Assembly: GCF_004366075.1 (NCBI RefSeq)
Contig: NZ_SODU01000003.1
Coordinates: 806,001-870,000 of the forward strand
Source of the DNA: Kribbella pratensis
Lineage (GTDB): Bacteria; Actinomycetota; Actinomycetes; Propionibacteriales; Kribbellaceae
Reading direction: 5' to 3'
DNA length: 64,000 bases
Under the pieces are notes generated by a model. That model saw only the letters and a list, made by a program, of their open reading frames with translations. It did not search any database and had not been told where the DNA came from. A program made the translations under genes and the position numbers. Positions 34,106 through 42,449 of this stretch are shown piece by piece. Every line of letters begins with the position of its first letter. The stretch's first letter is position 1.

Positions 34106-34894
34106 TCAGCCTGCGGTCGAGTACTGCGACTGCTGGAGTGACTTCTTCAGGGCCGGTACGACGGGACCTACGCGTACCGCGAGCTGGGCCAGGCGATCCT
34201 TGTGCCGGGCCTGCTGCTCCTTCGTGACGACGGTGCGTAGATCCGCCGTGGACGCGAGTACGACGACAGCGGCGTCGCGGAGGTCGACCCGAGTGACGAG
34301 CCGGGACGGTCGCAGGGTGTCGCGGGCGCTCTGGAGGATGTGGCGGCGTACCAGAGGGTGGCGCAGCGTGATGCGGGCTGCCGGGAAGATGCCGAGGACG
34401 CGGCGCGGCTCGACCTTGATCAGATGCGCGCGAGCGAGCTCGTCGCGAACCTGACGGACGGTCACGCCCGCCCGCCGATCGATCCAGTGCCGCCAGCGCC
34501 GCGGGCCAACCGCCCGCAACTCCTCGAGCACCGCCGCCACCACCGGATCGACGGGCGCCGGCACGGAACCCCATCCGGCCGAGCCCGATCCGGTTGAGCG
34601 CGATCCGGTTGGGCGCGATACCGGCGTCGTCACCCGCGCCCGCCCATTGTCGTCCTCGATGTTCCCGTTGAGCTGCAGGTCGATCAGCACCGCCGCCCGT
34701 AGCACCTTCCCCAGCTTCGACCGGGCCGTCAGCCGCCCGCGCTCCGGATCGTAGGCCAGCAGAAAAACCCTGGCAGCCAAGGAGTTCGGGACAGCCGCGT
34801 TGCCGAGCGCAACTGTCTTTCGGGGCCGGGCCGGTCGCCTGGCCGACGTCGAGCGTTCCGGCCGCCGCAGCGGCGTCACCACAGCTCTACTCAT
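34106..34894 (-). CDS. GPP34-family (Golgi phosphoprotein 3-like) protein
   Basis: A 262-residue GPP34-domain protein. LAARVFLLAYDPERGRLTARSKLGKVLRAAVLIDLQLNGNIEDDNGRA (about residues 38-85) is the conserved N-terminal part. HLIKVEPRRVLGIFPAARITL and RPSRLVTRVDLRDAAVVVLASTADL continue the fold. Eukaryotic GOLPH3 binds phosphoinositides and Golgi enzymes; the bacterial role is unknown. A Gly/Ser/Arg insertion at about residues 92-108 is encoded by three 15-bp direct repeats. It overlaps the RHH gene by 8 nt. Confidence 0.88.
   Translation of the reverse strand: MSRAVVTPLRRPERSTSARRPARPRKTVALGNAAVPNSLAARVFLLAYDPERGRLTARSKLGKVLRAAVLIDLQLNGNIEDDNGRARVTTPVSRPTGSRSTGSGSAGWGSVPAPVDPVVAAVLEELRAVGPRRWRHWIDRRAGVTVRQVRDELARAHLIKVEPRRVLGIFPAARITLRHPLVRRHILQSARDTLRPSRLVTRVDLRDAAVVVLASTADLRTVVTKEQQARHKDRLAQLAVRVGPVVPALKKSLQQSQYSTAG
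34573..34617. repeat. Three in-frame 15-bp tandem repeats inside the GPP34 gene
   Basis: Units at 34573, 34588 and 34603 (ATCCGGTTGAGCGCG and close variants) encode a flexible Gly/Ser/Arg linker on the minus strand. The repeat length keeps the frame. Confidence 0.8.
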
Positions 34895-35096
34895 CGTTGT
34901 CCTCCTTGGACGGGCGGCCCGGGCGACGTTGTTTCGTCACGCCGGTCGGGAGGCGACCGGCGTCGGCCAGGGCACGGCGGAGCAGGAACTCGATCTGGGC
35001 GTTCGTGCTGCGCAGGTCGTCGGACGCCCAGCGGGCGAGCGCGTCGTGCACCGCGGGATCCAGCCGGAGCAGGATCTTCTTCCGTTCGACGGGCAC
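34887..35096 (-). CDS. Ribbon-helix-helix (Arc-like) DNA-binding protein
   Basis: A 69-residue protein. VERKKILLRLDPAVHDALARWASDDLRSTNAQIEFLLRRALADAGR is an Arc/MetJ ribbon-helix-helix fold; the C-terminus (TKQRRPGRPSKEDNDE) is basic then acidic. The start is a GTG at 35096, 7 nt after the SPFH stop. RHH genes commonly follow SPFH genes of this type. It may bind the GTGATATCAC palindrome at 36039 in front of the operon. Confidence 0.85.
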   Translation of the reverse strand: MPVERKKILLRLDPAVHDALARWASDDLRSTNAQIEFLLRRALADAGRLPTGVTKQRRPGRPSKEDNDE

Positions 35097-35103
35097 TGGA
35101 AAC

Positions 35104-36003
35104 TCACTGGTAGAGCGAGCCGGCGTTGACCACCGGCTGCGCGTCGCGATCGCCGCACAGCACCACCAGCAGGTTGCTGACCATCGTCGCCTTGCGCTCC
35201 TCGTCGAGGTCGACGACCTCGTGCTCGGACAACCGGTCCAGCGCCAGCTCGACCATGCCGACCGCACCTTCGACGATCCGCTGCCGGGCCGCGACGACCG
35301 CACCGGCCTGCTGGCGGCGCAGCATCGCCTGAGCGATCTCGGGCGCGTACGCGAGATGCGTGATCCGGGACTCGATCACCCGGACACCGGCTGCCTGCAC
35401 GCGGGCACCGATCTCCGCCGACAGCGTCTCGGTGATCTCGTCGGTGCTGTCCCGCAACGACATCCCACCGTCCTCGGTGTGGACGTCGTACGGGTAGCTG
35501 TTGGCGATGTGCCGTACGGCGGTCTCGGTCTGGATCGCCACGAACTCGACGAAGTCGTCCACCTCGAACATCGCCTGCGCGGTGTCCTCGACCTGCCACA
35601 CGACGACCGCGGCGATCTCGATCGGGTTGCCGTCGGCATCGTTGACCTTGGCAACGGCTGTCTCGTGGTTACGGATCCTCGTCGAGACCTCGCGCCGCGT
35701 GGAGATCGGGTTCACCCAGCGCAGACCGTCCGTCCGGATCGTGCCGGCGTACCGTCCGAGGACCTGCAGGACCCGGGCCCGCCCCGGCGAGACCGCGGTC
35801 AGCCCGCCCGCGACGATCAGCGCGGCCAGGAACACCAGGATCCCCACCGTGATCAGTGCGCCGTTGCCGCCACTGAGGACGGACAACAGCACGCCGGCCA
35901 CCGCCAGCACGAACGCCAACACTGCCATCGGCCACCCGTTCAGCCCCCGCCCCGCGCGCTCGGCCACCTTCGGCGCCGGCATCTCCACCGCGACATCCAC
36001 CAT
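35104..36003 (-). CDS. SPFH/Band 7 domain membrane protein
   Basis: A 299-residue protein. Two membrane helices lie at about residues 25-65 (MAVLAFVLAVAGVLLSVL; ALITVGILVFLAALIVAGGL), followed by an SPFH domain (LRWVNPISTRREVSTRIRNHETAVAKVNDADGNPIEIAAVVVWQVEDTAQAMFEVDDF) and a helical tail (RRQQAGAVVAARQRIVEGAVGMVELAL). SPFH proteins oligomerise in membrane microdomains. GAGAGGAG precedes the ATG at 36003. First gene of an SPFH - RHH - GPP34 string. Confidence 0.92.
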   Translation of the reverse strand: MVDVAVEMPAPKVAERAGRGLNGWPMAVLAFVLAVAGVLLSVLSGGNGALITVGILVFLAALIVAGGLTAVSPGRARVLQVLGRYAGTIRTDGLRWVNPISTRREVSTRIRNHETAVAKVNDADGNPIEIAAVVVWQVEDTAQAMFEVDDFVEFVAIQTETAVRHIANSYPYDVHTEDGGMSLRDSTDEITETLSAEIGARVQAAGVRVIESRITHLAYAPEIAQAMLRRQQAGAVVAARQRIVEGAVGMVELALDRLSEHEVVDLDEERKATMVSNLLVVLCGDRDAQPVVNAGSLYQ

Positions 36004-36038
36004 CACAAGCTCCTCTCGAATAGCTCGAAGGTAGCAAA

Positions 36039-36048
36039 GTGATATCAC
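36039..36048. promoter_or_regulatory. GTGATATCAC palindrome upstream of the SPFH operon
   Basis: A perfect 10-bp dyad with A/T flanks, 36 nt upstream of the SPFH start. Its size suits a ribbon-helix-helix dimer or overlaps a -10 region. Confidence 0.45.
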
Positions 36049-36137
36049 ATTTAGCAAGCGGTGATTCCGTCTCCTCTCATGGGTCCGCCCATCAGATGCA
36101 GGGTTGAGGGCACTCGGCCCGCGGCCGGGGCGGGAGG

Positions 36138-36836
36138 TCAGGGGAGGCGGGTGGCGAGGGATTCGAGGTGGGACTGCCAGAGGGCGGAGTGGGAGTTCGG
36201 GAGGGGGTCGATGGCGGAGGGGCCCCAGGCGTGGATGGGGCGGATGCCGTGCAGGGCGTTGACGAGCCAGGCCTCGGTGGTGTTCTGCAGCGCCTCGGGG
36301 GTGATCGAGTGCTCGACGACCTCGACGCCCTGATTGGCGGCGATCCGACGGAGGAGCTGGGCAGTGACCGAAGGGAGCAGTGGGCGGTCCGCCTCCGGGA
36401 AGCAGAGGGTGTCGTCCTCCCACCACACGACGGCCGAGTACGCCGCCTCGAGGACCGTCCCGTCGGTATCCAGGAGCAGGATCTCGTCGGCGCGGTCGGC
36501 CGCGGACTCCTTCAACTTGCCGAGCAGCTCCAGGTCCGGTCCCTTCACCCGCGGCGCCGTCCGCGGATCCGGTCCCTCGTGTACGGCGACCCGCACCCGG
36601 CCACCGATCGGCGGCGCCGGCCGCAGCTGCAGCGCCAACTCCCCCGGCGCCTTCAGCTCGAACCGCGGGAACCATCGGCCGAACCCCGGCAGCCGCCCGA
36701 TCTGCTCGTCCCAGAACCGCTCCGCGGCGACCCCCGCCGCGGCACACGACCGGACGAACCGGTCCCGATGCAGTTCCAGTCCCCGAACCTTGCCATTGGC
36801 AACCAGAAACGAGTCCGCCACCAACAGTTCCGTCAT
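36138..36836 (-). CDS. pabC: Aminotransferase class IV, probable aminodeoxychorismate lyase
   Basis: A 232-residue PLP fold-type IV enzyme that would release pyruvate from aminodeoxychorismate to give p-aminobenzoate for folate. Motifs: ELHRDRFVRSCAAAG near residue 22, PRVKGPDLELLGKLKESA (expected PLP Lys in this segment), ADEILLLDTDGTVLEAAYSAVVWW and SITPEALQNTTEAWLVNALHGIRPI. The TGA of pabB overlaps its ATG (ATGA), which supports the pathway assignment strongly. Confidence 0.9.
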   Translation of the reverse strand: MTELLVADSFLVANGKVRGLELHRDRFVRSCAAAGVAAERFWDEQIGRLPGFGRWFPRFELKAPGELALQLRPAPPIGGRVRVAVHEGPDPRTAPRVKGPDLELLGKLKESAADRADEILLLDTDGTVLEAAYSAVVWWEDDTLCFPEADRPLLPSVTAQLLRRIAANQGVEVVEHSITPEALQNTTEAWLVNALHGIRPIHAWGPSAIDPLPNSHSALWQSHLESLATRLP

Positions 36837-38191
36837 TGTCCCCCACCTTGTCCGCCGACGGCAGCCGTTGCCTTCAGCACCATTTCGTCGTACTCCGCGA
36901 CCGGGTCGGAGTCGAGCACGATCGCACCCCCGGCCCCGATCACGGTCTCGTCCGCGGTCAGCACCGCCGTCCGGATCACCACACTCAGGTCCGCCCGCCC
37001 GTCCACGGTCAGGTAGCCGAGCGCACCGGAGTACACCCCCCGCGCGCTCCACTCCAACGAGTCGATGATCTCCATCGTGCGGATCTTCGGCGCGCCCGTC
37101 ATCGACCCCGGCGGGAAGCACGCGCGGACCGCGTCCACCGCGGTCACGCCGTCGCGCAGCCGGCCGCGGACGGTTGTCACCAGTTGGTGCACGGTGCGGT
37201 AGCTCTCGACCTGCATCAGCTGCGGCACGTTCACGGTCCCTGGCACGCTGACCCGGCCGAGGTCGTTGCGGATCAGGTCGACGATCATCAGGTTCTCGGC
37301 GCGGGTCTTGTCGTCCTCGGCGAGCGCCTTCGCCGCGAGCTGGTCCTGCGCCGGATCGAGATCCCGCGGCGCGGTCCCCTTGATCGGCCGGCACTCGGCC
37401 CAGCCGTCCGCGTCCACGGTCAGGAACCGCTCCGGCGACGAGCTCGCCACCGCGAGATCGCCGTACCTGAGGAAGGCGGCGTACGGCGCGGGGTTCGCGG
37501 ACCGCTGCCAGCGGAAGAACTCGAACGGGTCCTGGACCGCGGGCAGCCGGACCCGGTTCGTCAGGTTGACCTCGTACGTCTGGCCCGCCTCGAGCTCGGC
37601 CAGGACACGGGTGATACCGGCCAGGTACGTCGTGCGGTCCTGCTCCAGGTGCGCCTCGAGATCCAGCCGGGCGATCGCGGGGACGTCGACGCTGCCCATC
37701 CACCAGTTCGACGCGGCTTCCTGTGCCTTGTCCAACCAGCCCTCGCCGACGCCGGCCTCGTCGAGCGCCACCAGATGGGTGACGTCGCGGTCGTGGTCGA
37801 TGACGACGAACCGGTTCGCCCAGATCCACAGCGCGTCGGGCGTCGGGGCCTCGTGTGCGGCCACTCCTCCGGTCAGGGCCTTGAGCTCGTAGCCGAAGTA
37901 GCCGACGTACCCACCGCAGAACAGGCCGGTCAGCTCGAGGGGCGGCTCCGCGGCGCGGGCCGCCAGCAGTTCGTTCAGTTCGGCGAAGACGTCGCCGTCG
38001 GTCACGTCCCGGGTGATGACGTCGTCTGTCGTCGTACCGAGGACCGAGAGCTTGCGGGCCGTGCGGTCGGTCAGGCTGCCGTCGAGCCAGTAGGCGACCG
38101 GCTCGGCGGCGAGCAGCTCGCGGTAGACAGTCTCACCGTCGAGCGCCCGGTCGAGCGTCCGGACGGACCAGCGCAGCGCACTCACAGGCAC
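36833..38191 (-). CDS. pabB: Aminodeoxychorismate synthase component I
   Basis: A 452-residue chorismate-binding enzyme. YVGYFGYELKALTGG near residue 95; C-terminal catalytic part with ECRPIKGTAPRDLDP, NLMIVDLIRNDLGRVS, TVHQLVTTVRGRLRDG and CFPPGSMTGAPKIRTMEII. PIKGT (rather than the PIAGT of TrpE) marks the PabB type that forms a covalent Lys intermediate. With pabC it converts chorismate to p-aminobenzoate for folate; the amidotransferase PabA is not in this window. The GTG at 38191 has a weak ribosome site; GTG at 38185 is an alternative. Confidence 0.94.
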   Translation of the reverse strand: MPVSALRWSVRTLDRALDGETVYRELLAAEPVAYWLDGSLTDRTARKLSVLGTTTDDVITRDVTDGDVFAELNELLAARAAEPPLELTGLFCGGYVGYFGYELKALTGGVAAHEAPTPDALWIWANRFVVIDHDRDVTHLVALDEAGVGEGWLDKAQEAASNWWMGSVDVPAIARLDLEAHLEQDRTTYLAGITRVLAELEAGQTYEVNLTNRVRLPAVQDPFEFFRWQRSANPAPYAAFLRYGDLAVASSSPERFLTVDADGWAECRPIKGTAPRDLDPAQDQLAAKALAEDDKTRAENLMIVDLIRNDLGRVSVPGTVNVPQLMQVESYRTVHQLVTTVRGRLRDGVTAVDAVRACFPPGSMTGAPKIRTMEIIDSLEWSARGVYSGALGYLTVDGRADLSVVIRTAVLTADETVIGAGGAIVLDSDPVAEYDEMVLKATAAVGGQGGGQ

Positions 38192-38203
38192 ACGGTACCG
38201 AGA

Positions 38204-38983
38204 TCAGGACGTGGTCAGGGCCACCTTGGTCCGCATCGCGGTGATCCGGCGGATCGGGATCGCGACCTCGAGGCCGTCCTTGGACTCGGCGCGGTCCGCG
38301 AGCCAGGCCGCCGCGGTGTCCCGGCGGACGTCCGGCGTACCCGGGAGGTAGAGCGCGTTCACCAGCCGCATCGCGTCGTCGCGGCTGTGGATCATGTACA
38401 CGTACCGCTCGCGCTGGCTCTCCATCACGTCGAACCCGGCGTGCTTCAGCTGATCCTTCAGCTCGGTGATCTCACCGCCGGCCGGGAACTGCGGTGTCGA
38501 CCGCAGCCGTGTGGTCAGACCGCTCAGCGTGCGGATGTCGCCGCGCCGCAGCGGCCGTACGGCGGGCACGATCGCGGCCAGTACGCCGCCGCGCCGCAGC
38601 ACCCGTGCCGCCTCGGCGAGCACGTCTGCCAGCGGCTGGAGGACCATCAGACCCATCGAGCAGGTGACGACGTCGAAGACCTCGTTCGCGAACGGCAGGT
38701 GCAGCGCATCGGCCCGTACCTTCGGGCCGGGCGCACCGGCGAGCTGGGCCTCGTTGTTGTCGACCCCGACGACCCATCGCCCGTACAGCTCCCGCGCCAC
38801 CGGCCCGTTGCCGCAGGCCAGGTCGAGCACCCTGCGCGCCTCGCCCGAGACAGCACGGACGAGCCAGCGGTACGGCGTGTGATCGCCGGCCACTGCACGG
38901 GACAACAGGGCTTCGGTACTCCCCGGAGCCGCGGTGTGGAACTCCCGCAGGTACTCCGGCCAGTTGATCGCATTCTCAGACAT
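38204..38983 (-). CDS. Class I SAM-dependent methyltransferase
   Basis: A 259-residue methyltransferase. The SAM-binding motif I is VLDLACGNGPVARELYG (about residues 52-68); VVGVDNNEAQL is motif II; LHLPFANEVFDVVTCSMGLMVLQPLADVLAEAARVLRRGGVLAAIVP covers motifs III-IV (about 95-140). Acceptor unknown. It lies just upstream of pabB on the same strand with a 12-bp gap, so co-transcription is likely without an evident functional link. Confidence 0.9.
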   Translation of the reverse strand: MSENAINWPEYLREFHTAAPGSTEALLSRAVAGDHTPYRWLVRAVSGEARRVLDLACGNGPVARELYGRWVVGVDNNEAQLAGAPGPKVRADALHLPFANEVFDVVTCSMGLMVLQPLADVLAEAARVLRRGGVLAAIVPAVRPLRRGDIRTLSGLTTRLRSTPQFPAGGEITELKDQLKHAGFDVMESQRERYVYMIHSRDDAMRLVNALYLPGTPDVRRDTAAAWLADRAESKDGLEVAIPIRRITAMRTKVALTTS

Positions 38984-39055
38984 CGCGGCCCGAACCTACC
39001 GGCTGGCGACCCGGCGTGCCTCGCCGGGTGCTCAGCGTTAACACTTTGTTGACTG

Positions 39056-39760
39056 TCAGACTCTGCTGACGAAGATGTGGCCCGCGGTTTCGTCGGTGAT
39101 GACGCCGCCGGCTTCGCGGCTCCCGACCAGGACGCCCTCGGCGTCCAGGGTGGAGTCGACCTCGCGACCGGGCAGTGCCCCGGCTCGGCGCAGGACCGCC
39201 ATCGCGAAGTCATCGGTCTGCACCGGCTCGGCAATCCGCCGTACCAGCACTCGCACGCTCTCGCCGGTGGCTGCGTCGAGGACCTGGTCAAGGGGCTCGA
39301 CACCGATCCGGAAGTCCCCGATGTTGCTCACCTGGTGGTCCTTCTGCAGCTCCTCCAGGCCCGGGATCGGGTTGCCGTACGGCGATTCGGTCGGGTTGCC
39401 GAGCAGTTGCAGCAGCCGCAGCTCGACGGCGTCGCTCATCACGTGCTCCCACCGGCAGGCCTCGGCGTGCACGTCCTCCCACTCGAGCCCGATCACGTCG
39501 ACCAGCAGCCGCTCGGCCAGGCGGTGCTTGCGCATCACCCGGACCGCCTGCTTGCGGCCGACGTCGGTGAGCTCCAGGTGGCGGTCGCCCTCCACCTTGA
39601 TCAACCCGTCGCGTTCCATCCGCGCGACCGTCTGGCTGACCGTCGGACCGGACTGGTGCAGCCGCTCGGCGATCCGCGCGCGCAGCGGCAGGATGCCTTC
39701 TTCTTCCAGCTCGTAGACGGTCCGCAGGTACATCTCGGTGGTATCGATCAGCTCGCTCAC
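39056..39760 (-). CDS. ideR: DtxR-family iron-dependent repressor
   Basis: A 234-residue repressor that uses Fe2+ to bind iron boxes. VSELIDTTEMYLRTVYELEEEGILPLRARIAERLHQSGPTVSQTVARMERDGLI is the winged helix. RKHRLAERLLVDVIGLEWEDVHAEACRWEHVMSD (about residues 76-110) holds the metal ligands, including the Cys-x-x-Glu-His motif. A C-terminal SH3-like domain is present. GTG at 39760 chosen, with GGTGAG about 9 nt upstream; ATG at 39769 is possible. A DtxR-type box sits 19 nt upstream, so it may autoregulate. Confidence 0.94.
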   Translation of the reverse strand: MSELIDTTEMYLRTVYELEEEGILPLRARIAERLHQSGPTVSQTVARMERDGLIKVEGDRHLELTDVGRKQAVRVMRKHRLAERLLVDVIGLEWEDVHAEACRWEHVMSDAVELRLLQLLGNPTESPYGNPIPGLEELQKDHQVSNIGDFRIGVEPLDQVLDAATGESVRVLVRRIAEPVQTDDFAMAVLRRAGALPGREVDSTLDAEGVLVGSREAGGVITDETAGHIFVSRV

Positions 39761-39778
39761 GACCACCATTCTCACCTA

Positions 39779-39797
39779 TTGAGGCAAGCCTTACCCA
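39779..39797. promoter_or_regulatory. DtxR/IdeR iron box
   Basis: TTGAGGCAAGCCTTACCCA is a dyad centred on AAGCCTT and agrees with the known 19-bp IdeR consensus (TTAGGTTAGCCTAACCTAA) at most positions. It lies between ideR (minus) and phr (plus), 24 nt before the phr start, so it could control either gene. Confidence 0.7.
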
Positions 39798-39820
39798 ATT
39801 CGGCTGGGTACCGGGGCACG

Positions 39821-41125
39821 ATGAGCACGGTGACGGCAGTGATGTGGTTCCGGCGGGACCTTCGGTTGAGCGACAACCCGGCACTCCTCGACGCGGCGGC
39901 CCACGGTCGCGTGCTCGGACTTTTCGTGGTGGATCCGTTGCTGTGGGGACGATCCGGCGATCCGCGCAGGGATCAGTTGGCCGCGTCGTTGCGCAGCCTG
40001 TCGGAGTCGATGGGCGGCCGGCTCGTCGTACGGCGGGGTGATCCGGCGGCCGTCGTACCGGCGATCGCGGACGAGCTCGGTGCGGCGAGCGTGCACGTGA
40101 GCGCGGACTACGCGCCGTACGGGCAGCAACGGGATGAAGAGGTTGAAGCCTCATTGAAGTGTCCGTTGGTGCGGACCGGATCGCCGTACGCCGTCGCACC
40201 AGGGCGGGTGCTGAATCAGCAGGGGCGGTCGTACCAGGTGTTCACGCCGTACTTCAAGGCATGGCTGGCGCACGGGTGGCGGCAGCCGGTGGAGGCGCCG
40301 TCGCGCGTTCGATGGATCAAGGCGGACAGCGAGGACTTGCCGGATAGCTCGCTGGTCGCGGGTGAGCAGGCGGCGCTCGACCGATGGCGGGACTACGAGG
40401 TTTCGGCGTACGACGACGAGCGCGACCGGGCCGATCTCGACAGTACCTCGCGGATGTCGATCCCGTTGAAGTACGGCGAGATCCACCCGCGGACGATGCT
40501 CGCCGACCTGGCCCGCAAACGCAGCGCCGGCGCGGAGGCGTACCGCCGCGAACTGGCCTGGCGCGAGTTCTGCGCCGACCTGCTGGCGCGGCACCCGCAC
40601 GCCGCGTGGAAACCGCTGCGTCCCGAGTTCGACCGGATGCGGTACGACGAACCGGGTGAGCTCCTCGACGCCTGGCAGGAAGGCCGCACCGGATTTCCGT
40701 TCGTCGACGCGGGGATGCGGCAACTGGCCGAGACCGGGTTCACGCACAACCGCGTCCGGATGGTCGTCGCGTCGTTCCTGGTCAAGGATCTCCACGTGCA
40801 CTGGAAGTTCGGCGCGCGGTGGTTCATGCGCACGCTGCGCGACGGCGACCTCGCCTCGAACTCGCTCAACTGGCAGTGGGTGGCCGGCTGTGGCGCGGAC
40901 GCGGCGCCGTACTTCCGGATCTTCAATCCGGTCAGCCAGGGCCTGAAGTTCGATCCCGACGGCGCTTACGTACGGCGCTGGATCCCCGAGCTCCGCGACC
41001 TCGACGGCCGGACCGCTCACGAGCCGTGGAAGCACGGCGGGGCGGACGGCTACCCCGAACCCGTCGTCGACCACGCGGAGGCCCGCACCGAAGCACTCCG
41101 CAGGTACGACGCCATCCGCTCTTGA
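39821..41125 (+). CDS. phr: Deoxyribodipyrimidine photo-lyase
   Basis: A 434-residue class I CPD photolyase that repairs pyrimidine dimers in blue light. MWFRRDLRLSDNPAL opens the antenna-binding domain. The FAD domain has SRMSIPLKYGEIHPRTML, RRELAWREFCADLL, GRTGFPFVDAGMRQLAETGFTHNRVRMVVASFLVKDLHVHWKFGARWFM and LNWQWVAGCGADAAPYFRIFNPVSQGLKFDPDGAYVRRWIPEL. All the expected FAD and substrate motifs are present. The rightward promoter may overlap the iron box. Confidence 0.96.
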   Translation: MSTVTAVMWFRRDLRLSDNPALLDAAAHGRVLGLFVVDPLLWGRSGDPRRDQLAASLRSLSESMGGRLVVRRGDPAAVVPAIADELGAASVHVSADYAPYGQQRDEEVEASLKCPLVRTGSPYAVAPGRVLNQQGRSYQVFTPYFKAWLAHGWRQPVEAPSRVRWIKADSEDLPDSSLVAGEQAALDRWRDYEVSAYDDERDRADLDSTSRMSIPLKYGEIHPRTMLADLARKRSAGAEAYRRELAWREFCADLLARHPHAAWKPLRPEFDRMRYDEPGELLDAWQEGRTGFPFVDAGMRQLAETGFTHNRVRMVVASFLVKDLHVHWKFGARWFMRTLRDGDLASNSLNWQWVAGCGADAAPYFRIFNPVSQGLKFDPDGAYVRRWIPELRDLDGRTAHEPWKHGGADGYPEPVVDHAEARTEALRRYDAIRS

Positions 41126-41167
41126 CGCCCGTTTGCCTCGTACATCTATAGTGCTAGTTACATAGAT
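41122..41167 (+). promoter_or_regulatory. Promoter and palindromic operator of the second GntR-ABC operon
   Basis: TTGACG (41122-41127), 19 nt, TATAGT (41147-41152) form a plausible promoter. The -10 lies inside a 24-bp dyad, 41144-41167, with perfect ATCTAT/ATAGAT ends and a central CTAG. A repressor bound there would block the promoter. The start codon is 14 nt further on. Confidence 0.7.
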
Positions 41168-41181
41168 GAATGGGGTTATCG

Positions 41182-41574
41182 ATGATCGAGTTCCATCTGG
41201 ACGGCCGGTCGGGGGTCTCGCCGTACCAGCAGATCGTTCAGCAGGTCCGGAACGCGTTGCGGCTCGGACTGCTGCGGGAGGGTGACCAGCTGCCGACCGT
41301 GAAGGACGTGGTGGCGGCGCTGGCGATCAACCCGAACACCGTGCTCAAGGCGTACCGCGAGCTCGAGCACGAAGGCCTGGTGCAGGCCCGGCCCGGGCGC
41401 GGCACGTTCGTCACCCGCACCCTCACCGACAACACACTCGCCGCCCACGGCCCGCTCCGCCAGGACCTCCGCCGCTGGCTGGCAAAGGCCCGCAAAGCCG
41501 GCCTCGACGACGAAAGCATCGAAGCCCTGTTCCTGACCACCTTTCGGTCCGCCGCTCAGGAGGACATAGCGTGA
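41182..41574 (+). CDS. GntR-family regulator, YtrA subfamily
   Basis: A 130-residue GntR regulator. MIEFHLDGRSGVSPYQQIVQQVRNALRLGLLREGDQLPTVKDVVAALAINPNTVLKAYRELEHEGLVQARPGRGTFV is the winged helix; the remaining ~50 residues are a short helical tail. It is followed by ATPase and permease genes with a GTGA overlap, so it is a YtrA-type local repressor of the transporter. Confidence 0.93.
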   Translation: MIEFHLDGRSGVSPYQQIVQQVRNALRLGLLREGDQLPTVKDVVAALAINPNTVLKAYRELEHEGLVQARPGRGTFVTRTLTDNTLAAHGPLRQDLRRWLAKARKAGLDDESIEALFLTTFRSAAQEDIA

Positions 41575-42449
41575 CCACAGTTCTGCAGGCTCATGGGTTG
41601 GGGAAGAAGTACGGGCGGCGCTGGGCGCTGGCCGATTGTGATTTGGAAGTGCCGGCTGGGCATGTGGTCGGGCTCGTGGGGCCGAACGGTGCCGGTAAGA
41701 GCACGTTGCTGAATCTGGCGGTCGGGATGATCACGCCGTCCGCCGGGTCTGTCGAGGTGTTGTCGGCGCCGGCGGGCACGCAACAGGCGAAGGTCGGGTA
41801 CGTCGCGCAGGACACGCCGACGTATAGCCGACTGAGTGTCGCGGACCATCTGCGGCTCGGGTCGCGGCTGAACCCGGCGTGGGACGATGCCCTTGCACAG
41901 CAACGGATCCAGCGCCTGAAGCTCGACCCGAAGCAGCGCGCCGGGCGGCTGTCCGGCGGTCAGCGCGCACAGCTCGCGCTCACGCTCGGGCTGGCCAAGC
42001 GCCCCGACCTGCTGATCCTCGACGAGCCGGTGGCGGCGCTCGATCCGCTCGCCCGGCGCGAGTTCCTCCAGGACCTGATGGAGGCGGTCGCCGACCAGGA
42101 GCTGAGCGTCGTACTGTCCTCGCACCTCGTCTCCGATGTCGAGCGGGCCTGTGACTACCTGATCGTCCTGGTGGAGTCGCGGGTGCAGGTCAGCGGCGAG
42201 ATCGACACGTTGCTGGCGACGCACTTCCGGCTGACCGGTCCGCGGCGTGACCAGAAGGACCTGCCACGCGACCAGCATGTCGTGACGGCCAGCCACACCG
42301 ACCGCCAGTCGACGTACCTGATCCGGACCGACAAGCCGATCCTGGATCCGGCCTGGACGGTCTCCCAACTCACGCTCGAAGACCTGGTGCTGGCCTACAT
42401 GGGCCGCGACGTCCAGCCCGAGCGCCCGGTCCTGGAGGTGCAGCGATGA
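41571..42449 (+). CDS. ABC transporter ATP-binding protein
   Basis: A 292-residue ATPase. Walker A GPNGAGKST (residues 37-45), Q-loop VGYVAQDTPTY, signature LSGGQRAQLALTLGLAKRPDLLILDEPVAALDPLARREFL (about 124-165), switch His in VLSSHLVSDVE. The extra C-terminal ~80 residues are typical of exporter-type ATPases with ABC-2 partners. GTG start overlaps the GntR stop; stop overlaps the permease ATG. Confidence 0.95.
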   Translation: MTTVLQAHGLGKKYGRRWALADCDLEVPAGHVVGLVGPNGAGKSTLLNLAVGMITPSAGSVEVLSAPAGTQQAKVGYVAQDTPTYSRLSVADHLRLGSRLNPAWDDALAQQRIQRLKLDPKQRAGRLSGGQRAQLALTLGLAKRPDLLILDEPVAALDPLARREFLQDLMEAVADQELSVVLSSHLVSDVERACDYLIVLVESRVQVSGEIDTLLATHFRLTGPRRDQKDLPRDQHVVTASHTDRQSTYLIRTDKPILDPAWTVSQLTLEDLVLAYMGRDVQPERPVLEVQR

